NCBI RefSeq assembly: GCF_900176355.1
Contig: NZ_FWXI01000003.1
Location: forward strand, 62,001 to 126,000
Length of the DNA stretch: 64,000 bases
Direction: 5' to 3'
Source of the DNA: Sporomusa malonica
GTDB lineage: Bacteria > Bacillota > Negativicutes > Sporomusales > Sporomusaceae
Shown: in pieces, positions 24,660 through 33,918 of the stretch
Position numbering within the stretch: position 1 is the stretch's first letter
How the letters are laid out: every line of letters starts with the position of its first letter
Position numbers and translations under genes: made by a program
Notes under the pieces: model-generated
What the model was told of the DNA's origin: nothing
Database searches by the model: none
Seen by the model: the letters and a program-made list of their open reading frames with translations, nothing else

Positions 24660-25196
24660 CTACTTTACTAGCCGTGAAATCGTTCTAAATACTTCAGTTC
24701 CAGCCTCACGACATAGCTCAAATAAGATTGACTCTACTGTCGTAAGAATAGCACCTTCATATTCCATACGCCGCAAGGCAATCTCATATTCATGGTGTCT
24801 GCGAGAACTAATTGCATCCGTAACTACTATCGGGAGATAACCTAACGCCTTCAAATCAATGACTGTCTGTAGGACACAAATATGCGCTTCAATGCCAGTT
24901 ATAATAACATATTTGCAGCCGGACTCGCGAAGCTTGGCGCTAAGGTTATCATTACCACAACAGCTAAAAGTAATTTTATCATAACAGGCGTTAATATGAG
25001 TCCGAAGTTCATCAATAATATCTCCCAGCCCTTGCGGATACTGCCTAGCTGCCACTAGAGGCACTCCCAAGGCTGTTATCCCTTTAAGTAGAGTAATGAT
25101 TTTTTGACTTAACGCCTCTTTATTTTCCATGTGAGGGTATAGTTTCTCCTGGACATCAATCAGCAGTACCAAGGACTCCTCTTTATTAATACGCAT
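24660..25196 (-). CDS. Isochorismatase-family cysteine hydrolase
   Basis: A 178-residue alpha/beta hydrolase with the catalytic Asp in LLIDVQEKL, a Lys in DKITFSC and the nucleophile Cys in TGIEAHICVLQT. Members include nicotinamidases, YcaC-like and isochorismate hydrolases; the substrate cannot be assigned. ATG 25196 has GGAGGA nine bases upstream. It is probably an independent gene between the reductase and arsenic regions. Confidence 0.85.
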   Translation of the reverse strand: MRINKEESLVLLIDVQEKLYPHMENKEALSQKIITLLKGITALGVPLVAARQYPQGLGDIIDELRTHINACYDKITFSCCGNDNLSAKLRESGCKYVIITGIEAHICVLQTVIDLKALGYLPIVVTDAISSRRHHEYEIALRRMEYEGAILTTVESILFELCREAGTEVFRTISRLVK

Positions 25197-25381
25197 AAAC
25201 ACAGTTCCTCCATTCCACAAGACCTACCGCCCCAGGATATTCCTAGAATGGTAGGTCTGCTCTTTCATATACGTCGGCTACGATAATCAACAGCTCCTAG
25301 CTTGGGCGAGCTTATAAGCAATTGCTTTGCCTATACCCTGGGCAGCTCCCGTATGACTGAGCCCTTCAACATTATCGCTCA

Positions 25382-25963
25382 TCACTCCCCGTCTGTTACC
25401 CTCAACTGCCTCCCCACATTAAATGCTGTGCCCACTTTCTCTCCAAGATTCCAATACTCGCGTAAACCAGCGGCGTATACCAGAGGGTTTACTTTTCCTA
25501 ATATTATTCTTCCAGTATCATCAACACAATTGTTGTCGATATGGGTCTCTACAATTTGTCCCAGAAATACAATAAACTCCCCTATTTGTAATTCATTCAC
25601 TACCTTGCACTCAAGATTATAGGCACATTCCTGAATAATCGGGGCACCAACTTTTAAACCTGGGGCAGGAGTAAAATGTGTCTCTTTAAATTTATCATTA
25701 CGTCGTCCACTGACAATACCGCAGTAGTCAACCTCAGCCACCTTACTAGTTCCCGGAATATTAACCGTAAACTCTCCTTGATTGCGAATGCTCTCCGTAG
25801 AGTGTCGTTTGTTGGTCATTGATACTGCTATAGTCGGCGGCTCAGAGCATACCATCCCCACCCACGCTATCGTGATAATATTGGGTTTTTCCAGGGTTCC
25901 GCTAGCAACCAATGTAATCGGAGTTGGAAAAAATGTATCAGACGGACCCAATTGCTTTTTCAC
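25382..25963 (-). CDS. Flavin reductase-like FMN-binding protein
   Basis: A 193-residue flavin-reductase-like split-barrel protein with FPTPITLVAS near the N-terminus, SMTNKRHST and GEFTVNIP. Many anaerobe members act as FMN-dependent reductases, often of unknown substrate. GTG 25963 has GGAGGTG six bases upstream; the longer frame from TTG 25978 would place the ribosome site inside the coding region. It lies 31 bases after arsM and may belong to that operon. Confidence 0.82.
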   Translation of the reverse strand: MKKQLGPSDTFFPTPITLVASGTLEKPNIITIAWVGMVCSEPPTIAVSMTNKRHSTESIRNQGEFTVNIPGTSKVAEVDYCGIVSGRRNDKFKETHFTPAPGLKVGAPIIQECAYNLECKVVNELQIGEFIVFLGQIVETHIDNNCVDDTGRIILGKVNPLVYAAGLREYWNLGEKVGTAFNVGRQLRVTDGE

Positions 25964-25994
25964 TGGCTTCACCTCCAAAATGTTTAAAACGCAA

Positions 25995-27272
25995 CTATTT
26001 AGTCTCTAACCTCATGCATGTACTGCAGGCTGGGCAGATAGAATTTAATGCAGAATCGTTGAGTAGTGAGGCTGGAACTTCAGCGCGTGAAACCTTATTA
26101 AAACCAAATTGCTTCAGATACTTTTCCGCCGTTTCGGTTAATAGATATACTTCTTTGATACCGCTAGACCTAGCCTTACTGAGTGCAGTAGTTACCAGTT
26201 GAGCAGCAATGCCTTGCTTTCGGGAGCTGGAGGCTACGGCCAGCGAGCGAAGAAGTCCGTAGGAACCTGACCGTTCCATCCCGATAACCGCTAGCAGTTC
26301 ATTTCCCTTGTTCGAAGCAACCAAGAAGTTATTAATGCTAGATTCGACACCGGCTGTTGGAAGACCGGCACTCACAATCAACTGACTTACTTTGGATAAA
26401 TCGGCGGCGGTTGCTTCGCGTATTTGGTAGTCCACACCTTTACAAGCGGTTATGCTAGGCTTACGAGCTCGAATAAACGCGCTCACCACCGCACCTTGCA
26501 GTTGCGTTAACTCTTCCTTAGATAACTGCGAAAACAATTCGGAGTGTAAATCAGCAAAGTCATAGACCCGCGTTACCTGGATTTCGACGTTTTTAAATCC
26601 GGCCGCCTGCAGCTTGCCTTGGTATTCAGCATCACTAAGAGCCCCTGCTATACAGCCTGCCCAGGCAATAAGATCCTGCTGTAATTTTGAGGGTATAGCC
26701 TTTTTTAAGACAATATCGGATACGGCAAACCGGCCGCCTGACTTCAAGACCCGGAAGCATTCTTGCAGAACCTGATCTTTATCAAAAGATAGATTGATGA
26801 CACAGTTTGAGATAATTACGTCGACCGAGTTATCTGGTAATGGTATGTCCTCGATGTGGCCTTTTAAGAACTCAGCGTTCGAAATTCCTGATTTTTGTTG
26901 GTTTTGTCTGGCTTCTTCCAACATTTCATCTGTCATATCCAATCCATATGCTTTCCCATAAGGGCCCACCCTCTTAGCTGAGAGCAATACATCCAGCCCT
27001 GCACCGCTGCCCAAATCTAATACTACCTCCCCAGCGTAGAGTTCAGCCAGTGCAGTAGGATTGCCGCAACCAAATGAGGTTGCAACTAGATCTGTGGAAA
27101 GTCCCTGAACCTCAGTTTCTGAGTACAAATTTCCGGTAATCATCTGTGTTGCTTTGCTGAGACTTGTATCACAACAAGAAGTCCTTGAACCAGCCCCTCC
27201 ACAACACCCCTTTTTTGCAGTAATAGCGTTGGCATATTTCTTACGTACTACCTCTCTAATTGTTTCACTCAC
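25995..27272 (-). CDS. arsM: Arsenite methyltransferase fused to a GNAT acetyltransferase (ArsM-ArsN-like)
   Basis: A 425-residue two-domain protein. Residues ~1-275 are an ArsM SAM-dependent methyltransferase: [12 protein letters not shown] is the SAM site, and the As(III)-binding Cys are in [16 protein letters not shown] and AGCIAGAL, with extra Cys in GCCGG/SCC near the N-terminus. Residues ~285-425 form an N-acetyltransferase ([21 protein letters not shown]) resembling ArsN proteins, ending with a Cys pair in [11 protein letters not shown] 27272 has GGAGG eight bases upstream. It overlaps the MarR gene and probably methylates arsenite and acts on an arsenical or related compound. Confidence 0.88.
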   Translation of the reverse strand: MSETIREVVRKKYANAITAKKGCCGGAGSRTSCCDTSLSKATQMITGNLYSETEVQGLSTDLVATSFGCGNPTALAELYAGEVVLDLGSGAGLDVLLSAKRVGPYGKAYGLDMTDEMLEEARQNQQKSGISNAEFLKGHIEDIPLPDNSVDVIISNCVINLSFDKDQVLQECFRVLKSGGRFAVSDIVLKKAIPSKLQQDLIAWAGCIAGALSDAEYQGKLQAAGFKNVEIQVTRVYDFADLHSELFSQLSKEELTQLQGAVVSAFIRARKPSITACKGVDYQIREATAADLSKVSQLIVSAGLPTAGVESSINNFLVASNKGNELLAVIGMERSGSYGLLRSLAVASSSRKQGIAAQLVTTALSKARSSGIKEVYLLTETAEKYLKQFGFNKVSRAEVPASLLNDSALNSICPACSTCMRLETK

Positions 27273-27771
27273 AATCACAACCTCCTTTTTCTATCGCTTG
27301 ATTCCCAAAACAGACTTGACTAATGTTAAAACTCATATCGGTGTCTCTTACGGCGGTGAGAAGATATGGTAATGCCTCAATCACTACATCCTGTTTTTCT
27401 TCAGGAACCGAACGTAACACTCGGGCGAAATATTCTTCCATACTGCCATTAATTAATTCAACCATTTTACTACCATTTTCGGTTAAGGTAATTTTGGTAT
27501 ACCGCCGATCCTGTTTATCACTTTGCCTTTCTACCAGTCCTATATTAACCAGGTTATCGACTGTGCGACTCATGGTGCTTTTATCAAGAGTAAGTGACTC
27601 TGATAATTCGTTTAAAGATAACGTATTCTTTCTTCCAATTTCGATTAAAGTATGGCATTGAGCGACTGTGATCCCGCAACATGCGGCGTCTGCCTTTTGT
27701 AACAGTCCCAGCTTCCTTACGCACGTCCTGACAACTTCCCTAAGAACTTGGGCGTTGTTCTCATCTGACAA
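27265..27771 (-). CDS. MarR-family regulator of the arsM operon
   Basis: A 168-residue winged-helix protein ([25 protein letters not shown], wing [10 protein letters not shown]). Unusual for MarR, it has clustered Cys: [11 protein letters not shown] near the N-terminus and GGCDCE at the end, which could bind As(III). TTG 27771 has GGGAGG eight bases upstream. It overlaps arsM by eight bases and is likely the local arsenic-responsive repressor; this is inference. Confidence 0.85.
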   Translation of the reverse strand: MSDENNAQVLREVVRTCVRKLGLLQKADAACCGITVAQCHTLIEIGRKNTLSLNELSESLTLDKSTMSRTVDNLVNIGLVERQSDKQDRRYTKITLTENGSKMVELINGSMEEYFARVLRSVPEEKQDVVIEALPYLLTAVRDTDMSFNISQVCFGNQAIEKGGCDCE

Positions 27772-27800
27772 TGTAATGACCTCCCAACATAGTCCTGTTT

Positions 27801-28166
27801 CTACTTAGCTGCTGCCTTGATCTGTTGACAAGCAGTTGCTATAAATTTTTGCTGATCGCAGCCATCGACAAGTCCCATTGAAGTCAACACATAGGAGGTT
27901 GGCTTAAGCTCAGCTTTTTCAAGAGTTCTCTTGGCACAAGTCATCCCACAACCGTCGATAACAATTACTTTACTAGCTTCCCTCGCCGCGTTTATAAATC
28001 TTGGGTATCCCGCACCAATCCCAGCTAAACAACTGGTTCCGCATCTGGCATACCCCTCTTTACGGAGCTGGCGTCCAATCTTGTCACTTAATTCGCCTTC
28101 GGTACAGCACCCGGAACAGGTAAAAAGAATTCGTGTGTTCTGCTGGCATTCGTCCTTGCAGCCCAT
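27801..28166 (-). CDS. DGC-domain putative metal-binding protein
   Basis: A 121-residue Cys-rich protein of the DGC type: FTCSGCCTEGELSDKIG, ARCGTSCLAGIG and VIDGCGMTCAKR hold the conserved Cys pairs and the DGC motif. Members are annotated as zinc-binding. First gene of the DGC-marR-arsM unit, behind its own promoter. AAGGAGA precedes the ATG. A role in sensing or sequestering arsenite is suggested only by location. Confidence 0.8.
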   Translation of the reverse strand: MGCKDECQQNTRILFTCSGCCTEGELSDKIGRQLRKEGYARCGTSCLAGIGAGYPRFINAAREASKVIVIDGCGMTCAKRTLEKAELKPTSYVLTSMGLVDGCDQQKFIATACQQIKAAAK

Positions 28167-28227
28167 ACTTTATCTCCTTTTTGTTGTTTCTTCGAGAGAA
28201 ATCTGTCTTCAATATATTTCCATTACA

Positions 28228-28261
28228 ATTGTAACACGAAACAGTTTTATATTGCAACTAT
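28228..28261 (-). promoter_or_regulatory. Promoter and palindrome of the DGC-marR-arsM operon
   Basis: Minus-strand TTGCAA (28252-28257) and TACAAT (28228-28233) with an 18-bp spacer. The -35 is inside a near-perfect palindrome, TATATTGCAACTATA (28247-28261), a candidate operator for the MarR protein. Confidence 0.6.
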
Positions 28262-28289
28262 ATAATCAAAAACTTCCAATAAAAGACTA

Positions 28290-28324
28290 TAACAAAAATA
28301 AGAGAGGATTGCATACAGCAACCC
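28290..28324 (-). terminator. Terminator of the ars operon after arsA
   Basis: GGGTTGC-TGTAT-GCAATCC stem followed by TCTCTTATTTTTGTT on the minus strand, about 50 bases past the arsA stop. Confidence 0.75.
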
Positions 28325-28371
28325 CCTTTAACTTAATGCTCAGTCCAAGCTCCGTGTACCAACTAAAATAC

Positions 28372-30123
28372 CTACTTGATTAACTCCAACAGTTCTTTAC
28401 CTTGGATTTCCTTACCATGCCATTTGATTAATACTGTATTGCCCTGTGATATTTCAACGACTTTATTTATCCATTCGATTTCACTCTGCGACTTAGCTTT
28501 TAACAATGGGCTTTTCGTATGAGTAAGATATAGACTTGAGTTTACGATCCACCATTTTGAATGGATGCCGGCTCGCTCTAAATCATCAGTAAGCCTCATG
28601 GCCTCATGTACTGGCGTAGCTTCTGGGAGCGTGACAATTACGACTTCCGTCTCTGCGGCATTTCTTAATCTTGGCAGAAGTTTTTTTACACTTTCCGGTA
28701 TATCACCTTGGCTTTTTTGAATTTCTTTATGATAGCTCTGAGTAGCATCTAACAGTAATAAGGTGTGACCGGTAGGTGCAGTATCAACAACCACAACTTG
28801 ATTATCTGTTGCCTGTTCAACGATCTCGGCGAACGCTCTGAATACAGCTATTTCTTGTGTGCATGGTGATCTTAAATCTTCTTCAATATAAGCCAGGTCT
28901 GCATCGGCCATCGATTCTCTAGCCTTCGCCAATACTTCTTCCTTGTACTTTTCAAGCTCTAAGGCCTCATCAATATGACTTACTTTTAAATTTTCACTGT
29001 TACTAAGCATAAACTTTAAGTGATGGGCAGGGTCAGTCGTAGTAAGGTGTACTTTTACTCCTTTTTCTACTAATCCTACGGCTATTGCCGCCGCCAATGT
29101 ACTTTTACCGACCCCGCCCTTCCCCATTGTAAAGATGACTTTTTTATGGGTAGTATAAACATCTTCTATTAATGCACCTAAAGTGTGCACTTCGTTTATT
29201 TTAGCGGCATGTTCTTTTTCATCTAAGGAGTTATCAGTCAACATTCTGCGTATATTTTTTACACCATAGACATTGTAAGCACGCAGGGGAATATAGTAAG
29301 CTGTAATGTTATGCAGATAATCAGGCATCTCCTGAAGAGCTTGCTGCTGCTTATTATATAAACTTAGCGCTGTTTCATCCTCGGTTGTATCTAGTTCAAG
29401 AACTCCGTTAATAATCATGGTTTGATTGTTAACACCAAGATCTTTTAACTCTTCTGATGCCCGTTTGGCTTCCAACAGCGGAGTTTTTTCCGGTCTTGCA
29501 ACCAGCATAACGGTTGTCAGACTTTGGTTAGCTAAGGTCTCCACAGCATTTTTATACATCTGCTTGTTGCTTTCTAATCCGGATAACTGACCCAAACAAG
29601 ATGCCCCATGGGTATTTTCGCTGATAAAGTTACTCCACGCTGACGGGAGCTGAAGCATTCTAAGCGTATGGCCAGTAGGGGCCGTATCAAATATGACGTG
29701 ATCATACTTGTTTTTAATATTTTCATCTGTTAGATAATGGGAAAACTCATTAAAAGCAGCAATTTCTACTGTACATGACCCAGACAACTGTTCTTCCATA
29801 CTTGCAATTACCGCCTCAGGTAGAAGCCCTTTGTATGGCCCAATTACTTTCTCTTTATATTCACGAGCTGCTTCTACAGGATCTAAGTTAACTACAGTAA
29901 GATTAGGCACTTCAGCTATCGGTGTACCTTTGTTATCAAGTTCGACACCAAAAACATCCTGCAAATTCGAAGCAGGGTCAGTGCTTATTAGCATTACACT
30001 TTTGCCGCTATCGGCTAAACTGACCGCTGTTGCACATGCTGAAGATGTTTTGCCAACGCCGCCTTTGCCAGTGAAAAAGAAATATTTGGTAAGTTCTATA
30101 GAGGAAAGCTTATAAGATTGCAT
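28372..30123 (-). CDS. arsA: Arsenical pump-driving ATPase ArsA
   Basis: A 583-residue duplicated ATPase. Each half has a deviant Walker A (GKGGVGKTS near residue 19, GKGGVGKST near residue 325) and a DTAPTGHTL switch motif. It binds ArsD-delivered As(III) and powers an ArsB or Acr3 permease. ATG 30123 has AAGGA seven bases upstream; longer frames extend into the intergenic space before arsD. No permease gene follows, which is odd for arsA. Confidence 0.95.
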   Translation of the reverse strand: MQSYKLSSIELTKYFFFTGKGGVGKTSSACATAVSLADSGKSVMLISTDPASNLQDVFGVELDNKGTPIAEVPNLTVVNLDPVEAAREYKEKVIGPYKGLLPEAVIASMEEQLSGSCTVEIAAFNEFSHYLTDENIKNKYDHVIFDTAPTGHTLRMLQLPSAWSNFISENTHGASCLGQLSGLESNKQMYKNAVETLANQSLTTVMLVARPEKTPLLEAKRASEELKDLGVNNQTMIINGVLELDTTEDETALSLYNKQQQALQEMPDYLHNITAYYIPLRAYNVYGVKNIRRMLTDNSLDEKEHAAKINEVHTLGALIEDVYTTHKKVIFTMGKGGVGKSTLAAAIAVGLVEKGVKVHLTTTDPAHHLKFMLSNSENLKVSHIDEALELEKYKEEVLAKARESMADADLAYIEEDLRSPCTQEIAVFRAFAEIVEQATDNQVVVVDTAPTGHTLLLLDATQSYHKEIQKSQGDIPESVKKLLPRLRNAAETEVVIVTLPEATPVHEAMRLTDDLERAGIHSKWWIVNSSLYLTHTKSPLLKAKSQSEIEWINKVVEISQGNTVLIKWHGKEIQGKELLELIK

Positions 30124-30145
30124 AGGCATTCCTTCTTTCAGCATA

Positions 30146-30502
30146 TTAACAGCACCCACCATCACAGCAGCAACCACTTTTTTTAGGCTTGGTGTTTACA
30201 TCAAGCCCAGTCCATTGAGTAAATTCTTCATTTGTAGGATAACCTTTAGTTTTGGCTACTTGGCCATCAACTAGAGTAATCGGCAATATTTCAGGACCAT
30301 TTTGCTTTAAAGAATCATTGATCAGTTGGTTTTCCACGAAGGCATTTGGCTGACCCGAAAGATTAAACCGACTTATATCTGCTCCGTTTTGTTTAAGATT
30401 CTCAATCACAGTTGCTACTCTTAGAAGTTCCTTATCAACGCTTGCTCCGCATACACCAGTAGAACAGCACATAGCCGGGTCATAAATCACTATTTTTTTC
30501 AT
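30146..30502 (-). CDS. arsD: Arsenite metallochaperone ArsD
   Basis: A 118-residue ArsD with the As(III)-transfer Cys at 12, 13 and 18 (AMCCSTGVC) and a Cys-rich tail (SGCCCDGGCC). The start at ATG 30502, with GGAGAG eight bases upstream, places the Cys at the same numbers as in well-studied ArsD. A partly palindromic site (ATATCCC..GGAATAT, 30576-30595) in the gap upstream suggests a second ArsR-regulated promoter for arsD-arsA. Confidence 0.95.
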   Translation of the reverse strand: MKKIVIYDPAMCCSTGVCGASVDKELLRVATVIENLKQNGADISRFNLSGQPNAFVENQLINDSLKQNGPEILPITLVDGQVAKTKGYPTNEEFTQWTGLDVNTKPKKSGCCCDGGCC

Positions 30503-30650
30503 AGTATCCACTCTCCTATCATTTTTTAGGCACTTATACTATCTATCCATTAGATTATGTCGGACTTATATTCTTATATCCCCATGCAGGAATATATATT
30601 GTATTATATGAGTCGACTATAAAAAATGTAATACTGTTTTTATAATTAGT

Positions 30651-31010
30651 TTACTCATCTAAACTAATTATATGTTCACACCCGCCACCCAGCTCCTTGT
30701 ATTTCTTTAGGCGAGAGAGATCATGCTGACACTTAACAATAGTGTTGAGCTCTTGCTCCAACACTATACCAACAAAGGGATGCCGCGCTAACAGATCGGT
30801 GTTAATCGCAAAGTAAACCCATTGCGCCTGTTTCTCAGCAATGATAATATCTGCTGTTTTTAGTCGACTTAAGTGACGGGAAGCATTGGATTGACTAATC
30901 TGTAATATATCTTCCATTTCACAGACACATAAAGGTCCTTGCCTAAGTAAGTTTAAGATCCGAATACGGGTCTCATCACCCAGAGCTTTCAAAATTTCTA
31001 CTACGTCCAT
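30651..31010 (-). CDS. arsR: ArsR/SmtB arsenic-responsive repressor
   Basis: A 119-residue winged-helix repressor with the As(III) site CVCEM (Cys28, Cys30) in the recognition-helix region and QSNASRHLSRLK as recognition helix. AGGAGGGG precedes the ATG. It heads arsR-arsD-arsA; a palindrome immediately upstream would give autoregulation. Confidence 0.94.
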   Translation of the reverse strand: MDVVEILKALGDETRIRILNLLRQGPLCVCEMEDILQISQSNASRHLSRLKTADIIIAEKQAQWVYFAINTDLLARHPFVGIVLEQELNTIVKCQHDLSRLKKYKELGGGCEHIISLDE

Positions 31011-31021
31011 ATTTCCCCTCC

Positions 31022-31036
31022 TATAATATGATTATA
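31022..31036 (-). promoter_or_regulatory. Candidate ArsR operator
   Basis: Perfect palindrome TATAAT-ATG-ATTATA just upstream of the arsR ribosome site, overlapping the likely -10. Site size and AT-rich arms fit ArsR-type operators. Confidence 0.55.
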
Positions 31037-31169
31037 TTCCGTTTCACTCATATACGCAAGAACTTATTTAATTTCTAGTTTAAATATCAGCTTTGTCAGG
31101 CGTATAAGTTTAATTGGGGAGTAAAAGAATTCATAGTTATATCTCTTTTCGCTAGGGAGAGAAAGAAAA

Positions 31170-31191
31170 CCTGACGAATCGAATCATCAGG
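31170..31191 (-). terminator. Terminator of the phosphatase pair
   Basis: CCTGATGA..TCGTCAGG stem followed by TTTTCTTTC on the minus strand, about 105 bases after the 31298 stop. Confidence 0.6.
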
Positions 31192-31297
31192 CTTCTTCCA
31201 ATGTATCCTATTTTTTATTCTTTATAAACTAAGTAAAGAGCTGGAGAATTACACAAATGGATTCGCTTCCTATATTGTTCCGCCCTGAAGTTATTTC

Positions 31298-32245
31298 TTA
31301 GGCAGCCTTACTTTTAGCTTTACTCAAAAATCGGTCCACAATTCTCTTTATTTCTGTATCCATAGGCACTTTGTCATTGATAGGATACAGCATGCCCTTA
31401 TGCGACTTCAAAACCCACTTACCATCCTTGTTCTCATAAGTTAAATCCAATCTGCCGAGAAAGATGTTATCCTCTCCCCCTGCTTGGGTGATGGGGATTC
31501 CCCCTGAACGATATATGGGCTGCGGAATAACAAAATGATCATCAGCGCCGATTATAAAGGAAATACCGCTGTCTGCAAGGTCTTTATCAATCTGTAAGTC
31601 TCCCGCAAGTCCCGCGTGTGACAGTACTATTTGAATATCTGATGCCTTACGCACCTCGGGAATAAGTGTTTTCACCGTAGTAAAGGCGTCTTCCACAATT
31701 TTGTTAGAAGCTTGGGGGTACTTCTTGACTTTATTGGAAGTTACCCCTAAAATACCTATTTTCATGTCTGCTACCTGTTTGACTATATAAGGCTGTACAC
31801 CTGGCAAATATTCGCCCGCTTGCGTCCTGACATTGGCACAAAGAGTCGGAAAGTTTGCCTGATTTATTAAATTATATAGTTTTTCATCAGTTACAGCCTG
31901 ATCGGGATGAGCTTTAAACTCATTATTGCCGAGTTCCCAGACATCATACTTTAGTGCATTTAGTACAGCCATCTCCAATTCTCCGTAAAAAACCTTATGA
32001 TATGGACCACGAATAGAAAGGTCGCCACCATCGATAAGTAATATGTTTTTCTTTTCGGCTCGTATCTGCTTTATGATAGATGCTTTTCTTGCCAAGGCAT
32101 ATGGTTCATAATCGTGAAAATCGTTTGTATGAATTATTGTCAGATTGAATACTTGCGGCTGATTTGGCCCAGCAAATACACCCACTGGAATTATTAATGC
32201 TATAACAATTGCTAAAGTAACAAGATAGGCTATTTTTTTGTACAT
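31298..32245 (-). CDS. Secreted 5'-nucleotidase-type metallophosphatase (catalytic domain only)
   Basis: A 315-residue protein with a signal peptide (cleavage near VFA-GP) and a calcineurin-like metallophosphatase domain: IIHTNDFHDYE, DGGDL, LGNNEF, LSHAGL and GADDHF are the metal-ligand motifs. The usual C-terminal 5'-nucleotidase substrate domain is missing, so it is half the normal length (~550 residues). GNNEF replaces the common GNHE, a possible change at the catalytic His. It follows the choice-of-anchor-I gene by 23 bases. Confidence 0.85.
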   Translation of the reverse strand: MYKKIAYLVTLAIVIALIIPVGVFAGPNQPQVFNLTIIHTNDFHDYEPYALARKASIIKQIRAEKKNILLIDGGDLSIRGPYHKVFYGELEMAVLNALKYDVWELGNNEFKAHPDQAVTDEKLYNLINQANFPTLCANVRTQAGEYLPGVQPYIVKQVADMKIGILGVTSNKVKKYPQASNKIVEDAFTTVKTLIPEVRKASDIQIVLSHAGLAGDLQIDKDLADSGISFIIGADDHFVIPQPIYRSGGIPITQAGGEDNIFLGRLDLTYENKDGKWVLKSHKGMLYPINDKVPMDTEIKRIVDRFLSKAKSKAA

Positions 32246-32268
32246 GCTCTGCTACCTCCTTATTTTTT

Positions 32269-33831
32269 TCATCTGGCTTGATGCATTTCAAAGATAGCTA
32301 CCGTGCCACTAACTTCATTAGCAGCTAAAAGCAGCGGCTTACCGGTTGGGCTCTTGGCAGCAGTTACAAAACATAGGCCTTCTGGCGAAACATCTCCGGC
32401 AATTTTATCACTGAAATCACGTGTATTAATATAATCAACATAATAAGCATTGGTCGGATCTGTAATGTTATAAGCCATTACACCACCAATTCGTTCTAAG
32501 CCAATAAAAGCATACATCTGGTTTCCGATAATGCCAACCTTTATATCTTCAGGCTCTGGGCCTTTTTTACCACTGCGACTGTCTATGGATGTATCCTTAT
32601 TTGAAGCATTAAAATGCTTAGGATACTTTTCTGCTGTTATGGTTTCAAAGTCACTGCCACTATCAAATACCAGCTTCATAGTATCTGACTGCCAAATCGA
32701 GAAAGACCGCGCACCAAAAGTATAATTTTTATCTGCTGCCAGCCCTTCATGTTCCGAGTTTTTTAGGACATCTACTTTTTGCCCATCAATTACGGCAGTA
32801 GCAATATTACTGTAAGAGCCCCATTCCCTGCCATCGCCTTCGTTCGGTGTTAAAACGTAGGCTTTACCTTTGCTTTCATATATGGCAATACCGTCAGGCA
32901 TATAGATTCCGTACACATTCTGTGATTTTATGTCAATTTTCTTATCTTTTACTAAATCAATAGCATTCTTCTCTATACTATGATCTTTAAAACCAAGTCC
33001 TTTTATGGTAATAAAATTCTTGTTTTGTATATCTAACACTGCTATCGAATTTGCTTCCTGCAAACTGATATATGCTTTTTTGCTATCTGCACTTATCGCA
33101 ATATATTCCGGCTCTAAATCCAGCGCTGGAGCAACGTCTTTTTTTAAAAGAACCTTATCGCTGATCAACTGTTCGCGCTTTGCATCGAATCTTTCAAAAC
33201 CAACTATAGCCGCAGTTGCTTTTTCTATGCCTTTTTGTAAATCAATTATAGTTACCGAGCCTCTGGGATCTACCGTTCCAGGCTCGTAGCCCAGCCGCGG
33301 TTCTCCCTCATCAGCAGTTAGAACATAATTGCCGTCAGGCGTAAAGGCAACCATATCTGGCTGAACGCCAGTAGCAATGTATTTGATGAATTTTCCATTA
33401 TAATCCAAAATAACTACTGCCCCAGGTTTTGTGTAGTCTGCCTCCTGCACTGCGAGCGCTATTATTTTTTTCTTGGTATTTACATCAACGCTGGTGATAT
33501 CGCCAAATGTAAAGCCTGGTATTGTTTTACTAACGTCAATTCTATCGGTAGCTACATCAAAAGCTGTAGTACCATCAGAATTCAATTTTACGATATCAAC
33601 CGTTTTAGTAACACCATTTACTATGTACATTTTTTTATTATCGGAATTGAACTTTACTATTTCTGCCACGCCACCATCAGGATTGGAAAAACCAGTAGCA
33701 TAGCTTGATAAATGTTTTAGCGTCATTTCCTTATTGCCACCATTAATATTCCCGGCAAATACGGTAGTACCTATTGATGAAACCAGGTACAAAAGTGATG
33801 CCGCCAAAAATGTCCATGCCTTCGTTTTCAA
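32269..33831 (-). CDS. Choice-of-anchor I family secreted beta-propeller protein
   Basis: A 520-residue exported protein with a signal peptide (cleavage near VFA-GN) and repeated propeller blades (SVDVNTKKKIIALAVQ, FTPDGNYVLTADEGEPR, PEYIAISADSKKAYIS, GPEPEDIKVG). This is the choice-of-anchor I / YncE-like family, often linked to alkaline phosphatase or nucleotidase domains in longer proteins. Here a separate phosphatase gene follows. TTG 33831 has GAGGAGG seven bases upstream; the frame from ATG 33873 overlaps the promoter -10. Confidence 0.85.
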   Translation of the reverse strand: MKTKAWTFLAASLLYLVSSIGTTVFAGNINGGNKEMTLKHLSSYATGFSNPDGGVAEIVKFNSDNKKMYIVNGVTKTVDIVKLNSDGTTAFDVATDRIDVSKTIPGFTFGDITSVDVNTKKKIIALAVQEADYTKPGAVVILDYNGKFIKYIATGVQPDMVAFTPDGNYVLTADEGEPRLGYEPGTVDPRGSVTIIDLQKGIEKATAAIVGFERFDAKREQLISDKVLLKKDVAPALDLEPEYIAISADSKKAYISLQEANSIAVLDIQNKNFITIKGLGFKDHSIEKNAIDLVKDKKIDIKSQNVYGIYMPDGIAIYESKGKAYVLTPNEGDGREWGSYSNIATAVIDGQKVDVLKNSEHEGLAADKNYTFGARSFSIWQSDTMKLVFDSGSDFETITAEKYPKHFNASNKDTSIDSRSGKKGPEPEDIKVGIIGNQMYAFIGLERIGGVMAYNITDPTNAYYVDYINTRDFSDKIAGDVSPEGLCFVTAAKSPTGKPLLLAANEVSGTVAIFEMHQAR

Positions 33832-33864
33832 AAATTTTCCTCCTCGTATAATTCGTTTTACATT

Positions 33865-33918
33865 ATTATACATTTTAGAGGAAGGAGTTTAGTTATGAAA
33901 AGTTTAAGTTTTTGTTAA
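33865..33918 (-). promoter_or_regulatory. Promoter with Pho-box-like repeats
   Basis: Minus-strand TTAACA, TTAAAC and ATAACT half-sites at 33913, 33902 and 33891 are exactly 11 bp apart, upstream of TATAAT (33865-33870). The spacing and words recall Firmicute PhoP boxes, which fits a phosphatase operon. The distance to the -10 is longer than for the metal-related boxes, so confidence is limited. Confidence 0.45.
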
